Assembly: GCA_027489965.1 (NCBI GenBank)
Contig: JAIXZA010000016.1
Location: forward strand, 124,001-188,000
Reading direction: 5' to 3'
Length of the DNA stretch: 64,000 nt
Source: Verrucomicrobiaceae bacterium
Lineage (GTDB): Bacteria > Verrucomicrobiota > Verrucomicrobiia > Verrucomicrobiales > Verrucomicrobiaceae
Shown: positions 17,366 to 25,832 of the stretch, piece after piece
Numbering within the stretch: the first letter of the stretch is position 1
Layout of the letters: every line of letters starts with the position of its first letter
Position numbers and translations under genes: made by a program
Notes under the pieces: model-generated
Database searches by the model: none
What the model was told of the DNA's origin: nothing
Seen by the model: the letters and a program-made list of their open reading frames with translations, nothing else

Positions 17366-18589
17366 TTAAAACTTCAGCTCCTCTTTAAAGATCATCCTAG
17401 CAGCCTGGGCCACGTCTTTGTCGCCGCGACCAGAGAGATTGACGATGATGACTTGGTCCTTGCCCATGGTTGGGGCGACTTTGGTGACTTCTGCGACGGC
17501 GTGGCTGCTTTCTAAGGCAGGGATGATACCTTCGATCTGAGAGAGATCCTGGAAGCCAGCGAGCGCTTCGTCGTCGGTGGCGTAGTGATACTCCACGCGC
17601 TGCATGTCGTGCAGCCAGGCGTGTTCGGGGCCGATGGCGGCGTAGTCTAGACCTGCGCTGACGCTGTGGGTAAGCTCGATCTGGCCGTCGTCATTGGCTA
17701 ACAGCCAAGTCTTGGTGCCTTGAAGAACACCGAGGCGACCGCCCTGGAAGCGGGCTGCGTGGCGCTCTGGGACAATGCCGTCACCACCAGCTTCCACGCC
17801 GATCATGCGCACATTGGGGTCTTGAAGGAAGGGATGGAATAGGCCGATGGAATTGCTGCCGCCGCCGACACAGGCGATGAGTAGATCAGGCAGTTTGCCC
17901 TCGCGCTCCAGAATCTGTTGGCGTGATTCCACGCCAATGATGCGGTGAAAGTCCCGCACGATCATGGGGAAGGGGTGTGAACCTAGAGCGCTGCCAAGGA
18001 TGTAGTGAGTGCTGTGTACATTGGTCACCCAGTCACGCATGGCTTCATTGACGGCTTCCTTTAAAGTCGCCTGACCAGCCGTGACAGCCACCACTTTAGC
18101 GCCGAGAAATTTCATGCGGGCGACATTCAGCGCTTGGCGCTCCATATCGACCTGCCCCATGTAAATGGTGCAATCCAGGCCAAAACGCGCGCAGACCGTG
18201 GCAGTGGCGACGCCGTGCTGACCAGCGCCAGTTTCAGCGATGATGCGTTGTTTTCCCAAACGCTGAGCGAGTAGGGCCTGACCTAGCGCATTGTTGATTT
18301 TATGGGCACCTGTGTGGAGGAGGTCTTCACGTTTCAGATAAATGCGGGCACCACCGAGTTTTTGCGTCCAGCGTTCGGCAAAATAGAGTGGCGTGGGGCG
18401 TCCGACGTATTCATGCAGCAGTCGGTTTAGCTCGGTTTGGAAAAGCGGATCAGCTTTGGCGCGCTCGTATTCTTCCGCTAATTCATTCAGTGCTGACATC
18501 AGCGTTTCTGGCACAAACATGCCTCCGTAGCGGCCAAAGTGGCCGTGTTTGTCAGGCATTACAGGAAAGGGGGCGGCGGTAGCGGTCAT
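17366..18589 (-). CDS. trpB: Tryptophan synthase beta chain
   Basis: This 407-residue enzyme condenses indole and serine to tryptophan with pyridoxal phosphate. The PLP lysine lies in [20 protein letters not shown], the phosphate-binding GGGSNSIG is present, and [13 protein letters not shown] marks the normal N-terminus. It is a TrpB1-type beta chain in length. No trpA or other tryptophan gene is adjacent; it stands alone between two unrelated plus-strand genes, so the operon is split in this organism. Confidence 0.97.
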   Translation of the reverse strand: MTATAAPFPVMPDKHGHFGRYGGMFVPETLMSALNELAEEYERAKADPLFQTELNRLLHEYVGRPTPLYFAERWTQKLGGARIYLKREDLLHTGAHKINNALGQALLAQRLGKQRIIAETGAGQHGVATATVCARFGLDCTIYMGQVDMERQALNVARMKFLGAKVVAVTAGQATLKEAVNEAMRDWVTNVHSTHYILGSALGSHPFPMIVRDFHRIIGVESRQQILEREGKLPDLLIACVGGGSNSIGLFHPFLQDPNVRMIGVEAGGDGIVPERHAARFQGGRLGVLQGTKTWLLANDDGQIELTHSVSAGLDYAAIGPEHAWLHDMQRVEYHYATDDEALAGFQDLSQIEGIIPALESSHAVAEVTKVAPTMGKDQVIIVNLSGRGDKDVAQAARMIFKEELKF

Positions 18590-18658
18590 GTCGAGTTGAG
18601 TATCTAAAACAGAATACGCCAGAAGGCAACGCTAGGACACAAACGGCTTGCAGGATTG

Positions 18659-19567
18659 ATGTCGTGCCCTTTTGATAGGCCACGAATGGAGATCCTCGCC
18701 CTCAATCTGCCTGACTTAGGCGGCACACTCGAAAGTGTCAAACGTACCATGGCCGGCCAAGGTCTCAGTGCGTGGGGCATGGTGGCGGTAGCCTTCTTGG
18801 CTGGATTAGCGGTGGCCCGTGGCATCGTGGGGCAGATTCTCAGCATGATCAGCCTAAGTATTTCGGTGCTGGCTGCCATGTATGTCTTCCGTCATCGAAC
18901 AGAGCTGTTCGGTGCCTATGCTCCAAACATGAGCACAGACACTTTGCTCATGCTGTCAGGCGGCGCTGGGCTGTTGACGTTCTTTTTGGTTAAAGGGGTG
19001 GTGAACTTTGTTGCAGGCCTTGGTCTGCTTTCGTTCTTAGCCAGCATGACAGGCTGGAAGGCTGGTATTCTCAGCTTACTGCCATCAGGCGTGTTTGTCT
19101 GGCTTTCGACCATGGTGCTGCGCCTGGTCGGAAGCGTTTATGGTTTAGAAAATGCGTCCATTGAACAATTGGGAAAAGGGGCCAAGAGTGATCTCGGGGC
19201 CTGGATCGAGCAGGTGGCGCAAAAGATCGATCGCACTTCTATCGGAAAGATTACCGAGCAACTGGATCCCTATGATGTCCGCGCCACGGCGAATTTGTCG
19301 CGGCTACTGATTCTGTGGCCAGATGGTCGTGTCTGGCAGCAGCTCGCGGCGCGTGGACCAGAGACTGTGAATGTGCTGAATCATCCTGACATCATCGCTC
19401 TTGGGGCGGATGAAAAGGTGCGGCAGGCCATTGGGCTGCAAGATTTTGCCGGTCTGATGCAACTCCCGCAGGTAGAAAAAGCCGCCTCCAATCCGCAGCT
19501 GGAGCCTTTCTTAAAGGGGCTAGCTTTAGAAGAGGCCATGGACAGCATCGTTTACCAGAGACGTTAA
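18659..19567 (+). CDS. CvpA-like membrane protein of unknown function
   Basis: The 302-residue protein has four predicted membrane helices at about 35-165 (MVAVAFLAGLAVARGIVGQI; SLSISVLAAMYVF; LLMLSGGAGLLTFFLVKGVV; GILSLLPSGVFVWLSTMVL). A soluble C-terminal half follows and ends in helices (PQVEKAASNPQLEPFLKGLA). The helix layout and the G-x-x-x-G-rich first helix resemble CvpA family proteins, and the C-terminal part with 'NHPDIIALGAD' recurs in planctomycete/verrucomicrobial homologues. The ATG at 18659 has an AGGA-like sequence upstream; 18686 is an alternative. The ABC exporter gene follows 55 bases later. Confidence 0.78.
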   Translation: MSCPFDRPRMEILALNLPDLGGTLESVKRTMAGQGLSAWGMVAVAFLAGLAVARGIVGQILSMISLSISVLAAMYVFRHRTELFGAYAPNMSTDTLLMLSGGAGLLTFFLVKGVVNFVAGLGLLSFLASMTGWKAGILSLLPSGVFVWLSTMVLRLVGSVYGLENASIEQLGKGAKSDLGAWIEQVAQKIDRTSIGKITEQLDPYDVRATANLSRLLILWPDGRVWQQLAARGPETVNVLNHPDIIALGADEKVRQAIGLQDFAGLMQLPQVEKAASNPQLEPFLKGLALEEAMDSIVYQRR

Positions 19568-19622
19568 TCACCGAAAAAGATTGATGGTTTGGGTCGCGAT
19601 TGCGTCAGAGAACGTCCCCCTT

Positions 19623-21362
19623 ATGTCTGAAAAAGTCATCCCCCTGACCGTGACCGCGCGTCGCCTGCTTCAATTTGCGCATGCGCATTGGCGGATGGCT
19701 CTATTGCAGCTCACGCTTGCCATGCTCGGCACCAGTCTGATCATTGTTTTTCCAGGCGTGGTGCAGTGGTTCGTGGATGACATCATTCCAAACGAAGACA
19801 TTCCCGGCATCTGGCGTGCAGGGGCACTGGCCTGCGGAGCTTTTTTCCTGCGAGAGCTTCTGTTTTATGCGCGCACTAGGGTGAACAGTGTTTTTGAGCA
19901 GCGTATGATCTTTGACCTGCGTGGGCAGCTTCATCGGAAGATCGCTAGGCTGCCGCTAGCATGGTTCGATAAACAAAGCACGGGCGATATCCTGACACGA
20001 ATGGCGGATGACGTGCCTGCCACTCAGCGGGTGATTTTGGAAAGCATCGAGCAGGGATTCACCTCCGTCCTTCAGATCATCATCGCAGGGATCGTCATGT
20101 TTTACACGAATTCTCAATTTGCTCTGATCGTCATGATACCCACGCCGTTCATCGCCGCTGGCGGCTGGCTCTTTGCGCGCTGGATCGCTCCACGGGCAAA
20201 GATAGCCCGCGAAGCCAGCAGTCACATGAACTCGCTGCTGCATGATACGATCACGGGCATTCGCCAGGTGAAAAGCTACACCGCAGAAGACATCAAGCAG
20301 GAGGACTTTAACGTGGCCAGCCATACCCTGCGTCGTTCGCAGCAGCGGCTGATGACCGCCTGGGCTGTGTACAATCCGTTGATGGGATTTTTTGGCAGCT
20401 TCGGCCTCGTATTGCTTTTATGCATGGGAGCTTACGGGGCCATTCAGGGACAAATCACCACGGGCGAGCTGTTTAAATTCATCTTTCTCCTCGGCTTTTT
20501 CTTTGAGCCAATCGCCCGTCTTCATGGTGTGAATCAGACCATCGTGACCGGTCTGGCCAGTGCAGAGCGTGTCTTTAAAGTGCTGGATCAGGAAGGTGAA
20601 GAGGATCTGGAGAAAGGCTTGGTGCTACAGCGTGCGAAAGGTGCCATTGAGTTCCGCGATGTGACCTTTGGCTACCACCCAGAAAAGCCTGTCATCCAGG
20701 GGCTTAATCTGCAAGTCTTGCCACGGCAAACGGTGGCCATCGTGGGTGCGACAGGATCTGGAAAGTCCACCCTCTTCCAGTTACTCACTCGTTTTTATGA
20801 TCCGCAGTCTGGTAGTATCACGCTGGATGACCATGCGATCACGGATTACAGTCGGGTGTCTCTGCGTGACTCTTTGGCCTATGTGACACAGGATGCTTTT
20901 CTGTTTGCTGGAACGATCCGGGATAATCTGCGTCTTGGCAACGCCGCTGCGACTGACCAACAGATGTGGCAAGCGCTGGATCAAGCCTGCGCGGCAGAGT
21001 TTGTTCGGCGGAATCCGAGCGGGCTTGATGCCCAAGTCGGTGAGCGCGGCGTTATGCTCAGTGGCGGGGAACGGCAGCGCATTGCCATGGCTCGTGCCTT
21101 TCTTAAAGATGCTCCGATTCTCCTCCTGGATGAAGCCACCAGTGCCGTAGATACCAAGTCTGAGCAGCTCATCCAGCAAGCTCTGGAAAAACTCCGCCAA
21201 GACCGCACCTGCCTAGTCATCGCCCATCGTCTTAGCACCGTCGTTAGCGCCGACGCGATCTACGTCATGCGTCAAGGCGTGGTTCTGGCGCATGGACGTC
21301 ATGAAGAACTCATTCAAACTTGCCCTTATTATCGTGAGTTAGCTAGTTTGGCGCTGCTATGA
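19623..21362 (+). CDS. MsbA-type ABC exporter, fused permease and ATPase
   Basis: This half-transporter of about 579 residues has six membrane helices in the first 310 residues and an ATPase domain after about 340. It has Walker A GATGSGKSTLFQLL, signature LSGGERQRIAMARAF, Walker B ILLLDEATSAVD and the switch His in VIAHRLST. Such proteins work as homodimers and flip lipids, lipid A or drugs out of the inner leaflet; the substrate cannot be read from sequence. The ATG at 19623 is preferred, and an upstream ATG at 19584 would add 13 residues. It is probably in one unit with the CvpA-like gene. Confidence 0.93.
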   Translation: MSEKVIPLTVTARRLLQFAHAHWRMALLQLTLAMLGTSLIIVFPGVVQWFVDDIIPNEDIPGIWRAGALACGAFFLRELLFYARTRVNSVFEQRMIFDLRGQLHRKIARLPLAWFDKQSTGDILTRMADDVPATQRVILESIEQGFTSVLQIIIAGIVMFYTNSQFALIVMIPTPFIAAGGWLFARWIAPRAKIAREASSHMNSLLHDTITGIRQVKSYTAEDIKQEDFNVASHTLRRSQQRLMTAWAVYNPLMGFFGSFGLVLLLCMGAYGAIQGQITTGELFKFIFLLGFFFEPIARLHGVNQTIVTGLASAERVFKVLDQEGEEDLEKGLVLQRAKGAIEFRDVTFGYHPEKPVIQGLNLQVLPRQTVAIVGATGSGKSTLFQLLTRFYDPQSGSITLDDHAITDYSRVSLRDSLAYVTQDAFLFAGTIRDNLRLGNAAATDQQMWQALDQACAAEFVRRNPSGLDAQVGERGVMLSGGERQRIAMARAFLKDAPILLLDEATSAVDTKSEQLIQQALEKLRQDRTCLVIAHRLSTVVSADAIYVMRQGVVLAHGRHEELIQTCPYYRELASLALL

Positions 21363-21424
21363 TTTGAGGATGGGATTGACTCTGTGATTGCAGTGTTCAG
21401 AACGCCATTCTAAGTCAAGCAATC

Positions 21425-21727
21425 ATGCCTGACACGCCACATCCTCTCGATCAACTCCGCCAAGAAGCCTGGATTGGCGATGCTGTGTTAGAGCTTTACG
21501 TGCGTAAGTTTGTCCTGCGCGAGGTTGGCCATGTCGATGCAGAAATGAAGACGCGCTTCACCTGCAATCAGTTTTTAAACTGCTTTGGCAATCCCACCAA
21601 GGTCGAAGCCGATATCGGTAAAGTCTTTGAGCGTGAGGGCCTAGAGGCAGCCTTTTCCTGGATTCGAGAGCATCTTGAGCCTCTCTTCAAAAAGCAGGAA
21701 GCCAAGCGAACTCCTGCGCGGAGGTAA
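21425..21727 (+). CDS. Minimal RNase III-fold protein (Mini-III-like)
   Basis: The 100-residue protein carries the first RNase III acidic helix in QEAWIGDAVLELYVRKFVLR and a second acidic helix in PTKVEADIGKVFEREGLEAA. It has no double-stranded RNA-binding domain. The GDAVLELYVR motif is most like Mini-III (MrnC), which matures 23S rRNA ends in Firmicutes, but the protein is shorter than Mini-III (about 130-140 residues). It lacks the loop rich in R-G-R-N. It stands between the ABC exporter and the ligase gene with about 65 bases either side. Function as a nuclease is uncertain. Confidence 0.75.
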   Translation: MPDTPHPLDQLRQEAWIGDAVLELYVRKFVLREVGHVDAEMKTRFTCNQFLNCFGNPTKVEADIGKVFEREGLEAAFSWIREHLEPLFKKQEAKRTPARR

Positions 21728-21794
21728 GGATTTGATTGGTATGGTTATTATAGAAAACTTGATAAGTTAGATTTTTGAGGGACATTTTAGATTA

Positions 21795-23318
21795 ATGTCT
21801 GTTTTTCACCTTCAAGATCTTTTAGTTCAAGCTGCCGCCCAGTTTCCTGAGCGGACGTTTTTATTTCAGGATGAGGCTGTTATCACCTATGCACAGGCGG
21901 CGCTTAAGGTGGATCAGATGGCTTCTGGGATGCTGGCGCGCGGTGTTTGTGCGGGGGATCGAGTCTTGCTAGTGATGGAGAATCGGGTGGAACTTCCACT
22001 TTTGACGCTGGCGGCGACCCGAATCGGGGCTGTTTTTTCAGTGCTTACGGCGCAGATTATGGTGGAGTCGTTTCAGCGCATTGTCGGTCAGTGTGAGCCT
22101 GCTTTGGTCGTGTTAGAAGCCCAGCGACCAGAACTTCGTGACGGTTTGCCATCGGCGGTTGTGTGGTTAGATGGTGTGCCTGAGGAGCACGCTGCACGCG
22201 ATCATTCCTACGAGGCTTTAGAGCAGGGTGAACGGACAGAAATTCCGCCTTCTGATGGTGGAGACGCATTGGCTTTCCTTGTCTTTACTTCTGGATCAAC
22301 TGGGATGCCACGCGGGGTGATGCTGAGTCATGCGAATGTCGGCTTTGTCACCAAGGCGATCATGCAGAGGCTCAATTATCAAGAGACAGATCGGCTGGCG
22401 TTGCTGCTGCCGATGTCTTTCGACTATGGCTTCTACCAAGTTTTTTATGCGCTGATGTCTGGCTGTGCTGTTTTTATCGGCCGATCTGAGATGTCGGGCC
22501 CTGAGCTACCACGCATCCTAGCGCGCCACGAGATCACCATCGTTCCAGGTGTGCCCACGCTTTTTGCAGGATTGATTAAAATGCAGTCCTATCGCCCTGT
22601 GCCATTGCCGCATTTACGCCTGCTAACCAATACGGGAGATCATCTGCCGCTGCCTCACATCCGTCAGCTTCAGCAGTTATTCCCGGCAGCGCGGGTCTTC
22701 CCCATGTATGGCCTTACTGAATGCAAGCGTGTTTCGATTCTACTGCCGGAGGAGATTGATGCTCACGAAAACAGTGTGGGTCGTGCGCTGGATGGCACTG
22801 AAGTCTGGGCTGAGTCACCAGAAGGCCAACGTTTAGCGCCTGGAGAGGTGGGTGAGTTCATTGTCAGTGGACCCAACGTGGGTCTCGGCTACTGGCGTGC
22901 GCCTGAAGAGACGGCCAAACGTTACCGCAGCTCAGCAAATGGCATTCGATTGCTAGTAACAGGCGATTATGGGGCTGTCGATGCAGGGGGCTTTTTGCAT
23001 TTTCACGCGCGCAGTGATTTCATGATCAAACATCGTGGCCACAGGATGAGCCCTGTAGAGATCGAAGAGGCGGCTTGCCGATCCCCACTGATTACTGCGG
23101 CTGGTTGCATCAAAGACGAGACCAAAAACACGCTTTGTTTGTTCCTTGCTTGCCATGGCGATCAGCCAGATGACGCTGCGCTGTTTGCAGAGTTAGCTCA
23201 GCATTTGGAGCGTGCGAAATTGCCGGATCGTCTTATCTATTTAGCTGAATTGCCGCGCACAGCTAACCAAAAGGTAGATCGTAAGGCCCTGCGCGCCCTT
23301 CTCACTCAAGAAGCATGA
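21795..23318 (+). CDS. AMP-forming acyl-CoA/acyl-ACP ligase (exosortase-A-associated type)
   Basis: This 507-residue ANL-superfamily enzyme activates a carboxylic acid as the adenylate. Core motifs are LVFTSGSTGMPRGVMLSH (P-loop), MYGLTECKRVSILLP, VTGDYGAVDAGGFLHFHAR with the hinge Asp, and the C-terminal catalytic Lys in NQKVDRKAL. The GLTECKR segment followed by LPEEIDAHENSVGRAL resembles TIGR03098, the ligase found beside exosortase A. It overlaps the PLP decarboxylase gene by ATGA and is followed by an acyl carrier protein, so it most likely loads that carrier. The substrate is unknown. Confidence 0.9.
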   Translation: MSVFHLQDLLVQAAAQFPERTFLFQDEAVITYAQAALKVDQMASGMLARGVCAGDRVLLVMENRVELPLLTLAATRIGAVFSVLTAQIMVESFQRIVGQCEPALVVLEAQRPELRDGLPSAVVWLDGVPEEHAARDHSYEALEQGERTEIPPSDGGDALAFLVFTSGSTGMPRGVMLSHANVGFVTKAIMQRLNYQETDRLALLLPMSFDYGFYQVFYALMSGCAVFIGRSEMSGPELPRILARHEITIVPGVPTLFAGLIKMQSYRPVPLPHLRLLTNTGDHLPLPHIRQLQQLFPAARVFPMYGLTECKRVSILLPEEIDAHENSVGRALDGTEVWAESPEGQRLAPGEVGEFIVSGPNVGLGYWRAPEETAKRYRSSANGIRLLVTGDYGAVDAGGFLHFHARSDFMIKHRGHRMSPVEIEEAACRSPLITAAGCIKDETKNTLCLFLACHGDQPDDAALFAELAQHLERAKLPDRLIYLAELPRTANQKVDRKALRALLTQEA

Positions 23319-24547
23319 ATCCGACTCTCGCCAATCAGATCGTTAAACAGCATGGCACGCCCTTGTATGCCTATGATTTAGCGGAAGTAAGTCAGCGTGC
23401 CGCAGAGTTGGCTGCGGCTTTACCTGCGGGCGCTAGTGTTTGTTATTCGTTTAAAGCGAATCCGTTGCCAGCATTGGCTCGTCGGGTGCGTGAGTCGGGT
23501 GGGCGTGCTGAAATCACCTCAGAAGGCGAGCTGGTCGCGGCCCAAGCGGCGGGCTTTGCAGGTGAACAGATGCTTTTCGGTGGTCCAGGTAAGACGAGGA
23601 CAGAGATTCAGCTAGCTCTGGAAGCCGGCGTGCGCCAATTTTCAGCGGAGTCCTTCCGTGACTTGCGCGTGCTCTCTGAGATGTCTGTTAAGGCGCAAGT
23701 GAAAGCAGAAGTCTTACTGCGGGTCAACCCGTCTGAGGCGCCGGATGCGCGACTAGCCATGACAGGGGTCGAAAGTCAGTTTGGTTTTGAAGAGTCTCTG
23801 CTACTAGATCCAGCGGCACGCGAGCAGCTAACTTTGCCCCTGGTAAGCGTCATCGGTATTCATATCTATTTTGGCACTCAGGTCGCTGGAGTGGACGCTC
23901 TAGTCACAAATACTCGCCGTGCTTTGGCCTCTGCGGAGCGTGTGCAGCAGGCTTTGGGAGCTGAATTTAAAGTCGTCAATGTCGGTGGCGGTTTTCCCTG
24001 GCCCTACGGCAATGATCACGCTCGACCTAGTCTCGATGGATTGCGGGAAAAGCTAGATGAAGTATGGCTTCAGAGTCCTTTTGCGACTCAAGGCGTGCAG
24101 ATTTGGTTTGAGGCTGGACGGTACCTGAGTGCTAGCAGTGGGTGGCTCATCGCTCAAGTTCTGGAGGTGAAACGCCTGCCGACAAAGACCTTTGTGATTC
24201 TAGATACTGGGATTCATCATCTCGGTGGTATGGCGGGGTTGGGTCGAGTGCCGCGTGGGGGGGTGACGATCTTTAATCTAAGTCGTGACGTTTCTGCGGA
24301 ACCTTTGATTACGGCAGATGTTGTCGGCCCACTCTGCACTCCTTTGGACAGCCTAGCGCGCGGTTTAAAAATCCCTGCGGTTGAGTCAGGAGACCTCATC
24401 GGGATTCCCAATGTGGGAGCTTATGGACTTACCGCGAGCTTGCTGGCCTTTCTGAGTCATCCGCCGCCAATTGAGGTGACGCACGAAAACGGCCGCGAAT
24501 GTGAAGCTTGGCAATTACGTCATGGCCATGCACGAATCTCTGTTTAA
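23315..24547 (+). CDS. PLP-dependent decarboxylase, fold type III (exosortase-A-associated type)
   Basis: The 410-residue protein belongs to the DapDC/ornithine decarboxylase family. The PLP lysine is K47 in CYSFKANPLPAL, and the glycine-rich phosphate loop is VNVGGGFPWPYGN. The C-terminal PLCTPLDSLARG and VGAYGLTASLLAFLSHPPP match what I recall of TIGR03099 rather than true LysA, which has CESGD and a differently placed Cys. It overlaps the ligase start-stop by 4 bases and is followed by the ACP gene after 12 bases, which makes a compact three-gene cassette. It probably decarboxylates an amino acid, perhaps carrier-bound; the substrate is not known. Confidence 0.9.
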   Translation: MNPTLANQIVKQHGTPLYAYDLAEVSQRAAELAAALPAGASVCYSFKANPLPALARRVRESGGRAEITSEGELVAAQAAGFAGEQMLFGGPGKTRTEIQLALEAGVRQFSAESFRDLRVLSEMSVKAQVKAEVLLRVNPSEAPDARLAMTGVESQFGFEESLLLDPAAREQLTLPLVSVIGIHIYFGTQVAGVDALVTNTRRALASAERVQQALGAEFKVVNVGGGFPWPYGNDHARPSLDGLREKLDEVWLQSPFATQGVQIWFEAGRYLSASSGWLIAQVLEVKRLPTKTFVILDTGIHHLGGMAGLGRVPRGGVTIFNLSRDVSAEPLITADVVGPLCTPLDSLARGLKIPAVESGDLIGIPNVGAYGLTASLLAFLSHPPPIEVTHENGRECEAWQLRHGHARISV

Positions 24548-24559
24548 GCTTACCTTTTC

Positions 24560-24793
24560 ATGCCAACCATTGAAACACGCCTTCTGGATCTTCTTCGCCC
24601 TTTTCTCCGTCTTTTGCCGTCGGATCAGACTCTAGCCATGGATGCTGAGCTGGGTAAGCTTGGCCTGGATTCCTTGCAATCCATTGATCTCTTGATGGCG
24701 CTTGAGCAGGAGTTTGAGGTGCAGATTCCAGATGAGAAAATCACCGTGGAGTCCTTTGCGACACCCGCGCATTTGTTGGCGCTCGTTTCTTGA
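24560..24793 (+). CDS. Acyl carrier protein
   Basis: This 77-residue carrier protein has the phosphopantetheine attachment Ser38 in KLGLDSLQSIDLLMALEQEF, preceded by the usual acidic helix. The rest (VQIPDEKITVESFATPAHLL) is a standard ACP end. It is the third gene of the ligase/decarboxylase cassette and is far too isolated from fatty-acid genes to be the housekeeping AcpP, so a dedicated carrier is likely. The convergent GNAT gene ends 3 bases beyond its stop. Confidence 0.93.
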   Translation: MPTIETRLLDLLRPFLRLLPSDQTLAMDAELGKLGLDSLQSIDLLMALEQEFEVQIPDEKITVESFATPAHLLALVS

Positions 24794-24796
24794 AGA

Positions 24797-25789
24797 TCAA
24801 AGGCCCCAGTCTCCTTCAGCCATGACACTGCGGATGTCCTGGCCTTTAAACTCAGGCGGCAGGCAGTAAAAATGATTCACTGCTTCCTCACGCTGATAAG
24901 CTTGAGAAACGCCAGTCCATGGATCTTCTGGCATAAACGCGGCTAGGCTGATGAATGGCCACCAGTTGCCATGGACTGCGGGTGACTTCCCGATCAAATG
25001 GCCGACCATGGCTAGCAGCTCGCGGTTTGTATCATGGGTGGTGAACCAGTCCATGACCTTCCAGCTCGATACGCCTTTGACGGATTTTGGGGTCAGCATG
25101 AGATAGCTACTTAGCTGGCCCTGAGGATCGACGATGCCGATGAAATGGTGCTCTCTCATGGATGATGCGGCATACCAACGCAGGTACTCTTGTGTCACAT
25201 GCTTTTGTACGAACTTTTGCGGGCGTGTTGGATCGATGGATTGCACACGGTGGAGGTCGGTCGTGATTTCGCGACCATTGGTCAGAGGTAATAGGTCAGA
25301 ATTCATTAAGCCTGCTAACCTAGCCAAAGAAATGCCCCGGATGATCAAGCTTCGGCGAATTTGAGTGCGTGAAATCCAGCCCCAGCGTTGGAGTAGCGCC
25401 TGCACTTCTGGACTCGGCGTGGTATCCACGAGCAAAGCTGAGCGGCTCTGGCGTTGCAGCATCATACCCATCGCGAGCGCGGCATTGCGGTGATCTTCGG
25501 CGACTGCCCATGTCGTGGCAATGAGGGCCGGGATTGGCCTCCCTGAAGAATCCTCATAAAAGGTGGGAATGACGCCGAGATAACCCACGACCTGTCCTGC
25601 ATCACGCAGCACCCAGCCGCGGCAAGGGTGGGCGTGGGCAAAAGGATTTTCGTCCCACCAGTAGGCCATGCGTTTGAGCCACTGTTCGGTGTTGCATGCG
25701 CCTTCGCCCGTAAATTGCGTCATCAAAAACGGCACCAACTCTGCACGAGCGGAGGAGCTGTCTTGAAAGGGTTCTAGCTGGGCAGGCAT
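24797..25789 (-). CDS. GNAT-like acyltransferase
   Basis: The 330-residue protein has a probable GNAT fold. VGYLGVIPTFYEDSSGRPIP and TTWAVAEDHRNAALAMGMML correspond to the beta4/beta5 strands and the acyl-CoA loop region, and a second, less conserved half follows (WYAASSMREHHFIGIVDPQG). It resembles the double-GNAT or FemAB-like enzymes found near exosortase and exopolysaccharide genes. It is convergent with the ACP gene, so a shared pathway is possible but not shown by transcription direction. Confidence 0.7.
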   Translation of the reverse strand: MPAQLEPFQDSSSARAELVPFLMTQFTGEGACNTEQWLKRMAYWWDENPFAHAHPCRGWVLRDAGQVVGYLGVIPTFYEDSSGRPIPALIATTWAVAEDHRNAALAMGMMLQRQSRSALLVDTTPSPEVQALLQRWGWISRTQIRRSLIIRGISLARLAGLMNSDLLPLTNGREITTDLHRVQSIDPTRPQKFVQKHVTQEYLRWYAASSMREHHFIGIVDPQGQLSSYLMLTPKSVKGVSSWKVMDWFTTHDTNRELLAMVGHLIGKSPAVHGNWWPFISLAAFMPEDPWTGVSQAYQREEAVNHFYCLPPEFKGQDIRSVMAEGDWGL

Positions 25790-25832
25790 TCATGCCATTT
25801 AGGCCGAGAGGGGAGGATTGCCAATGAGAAAA

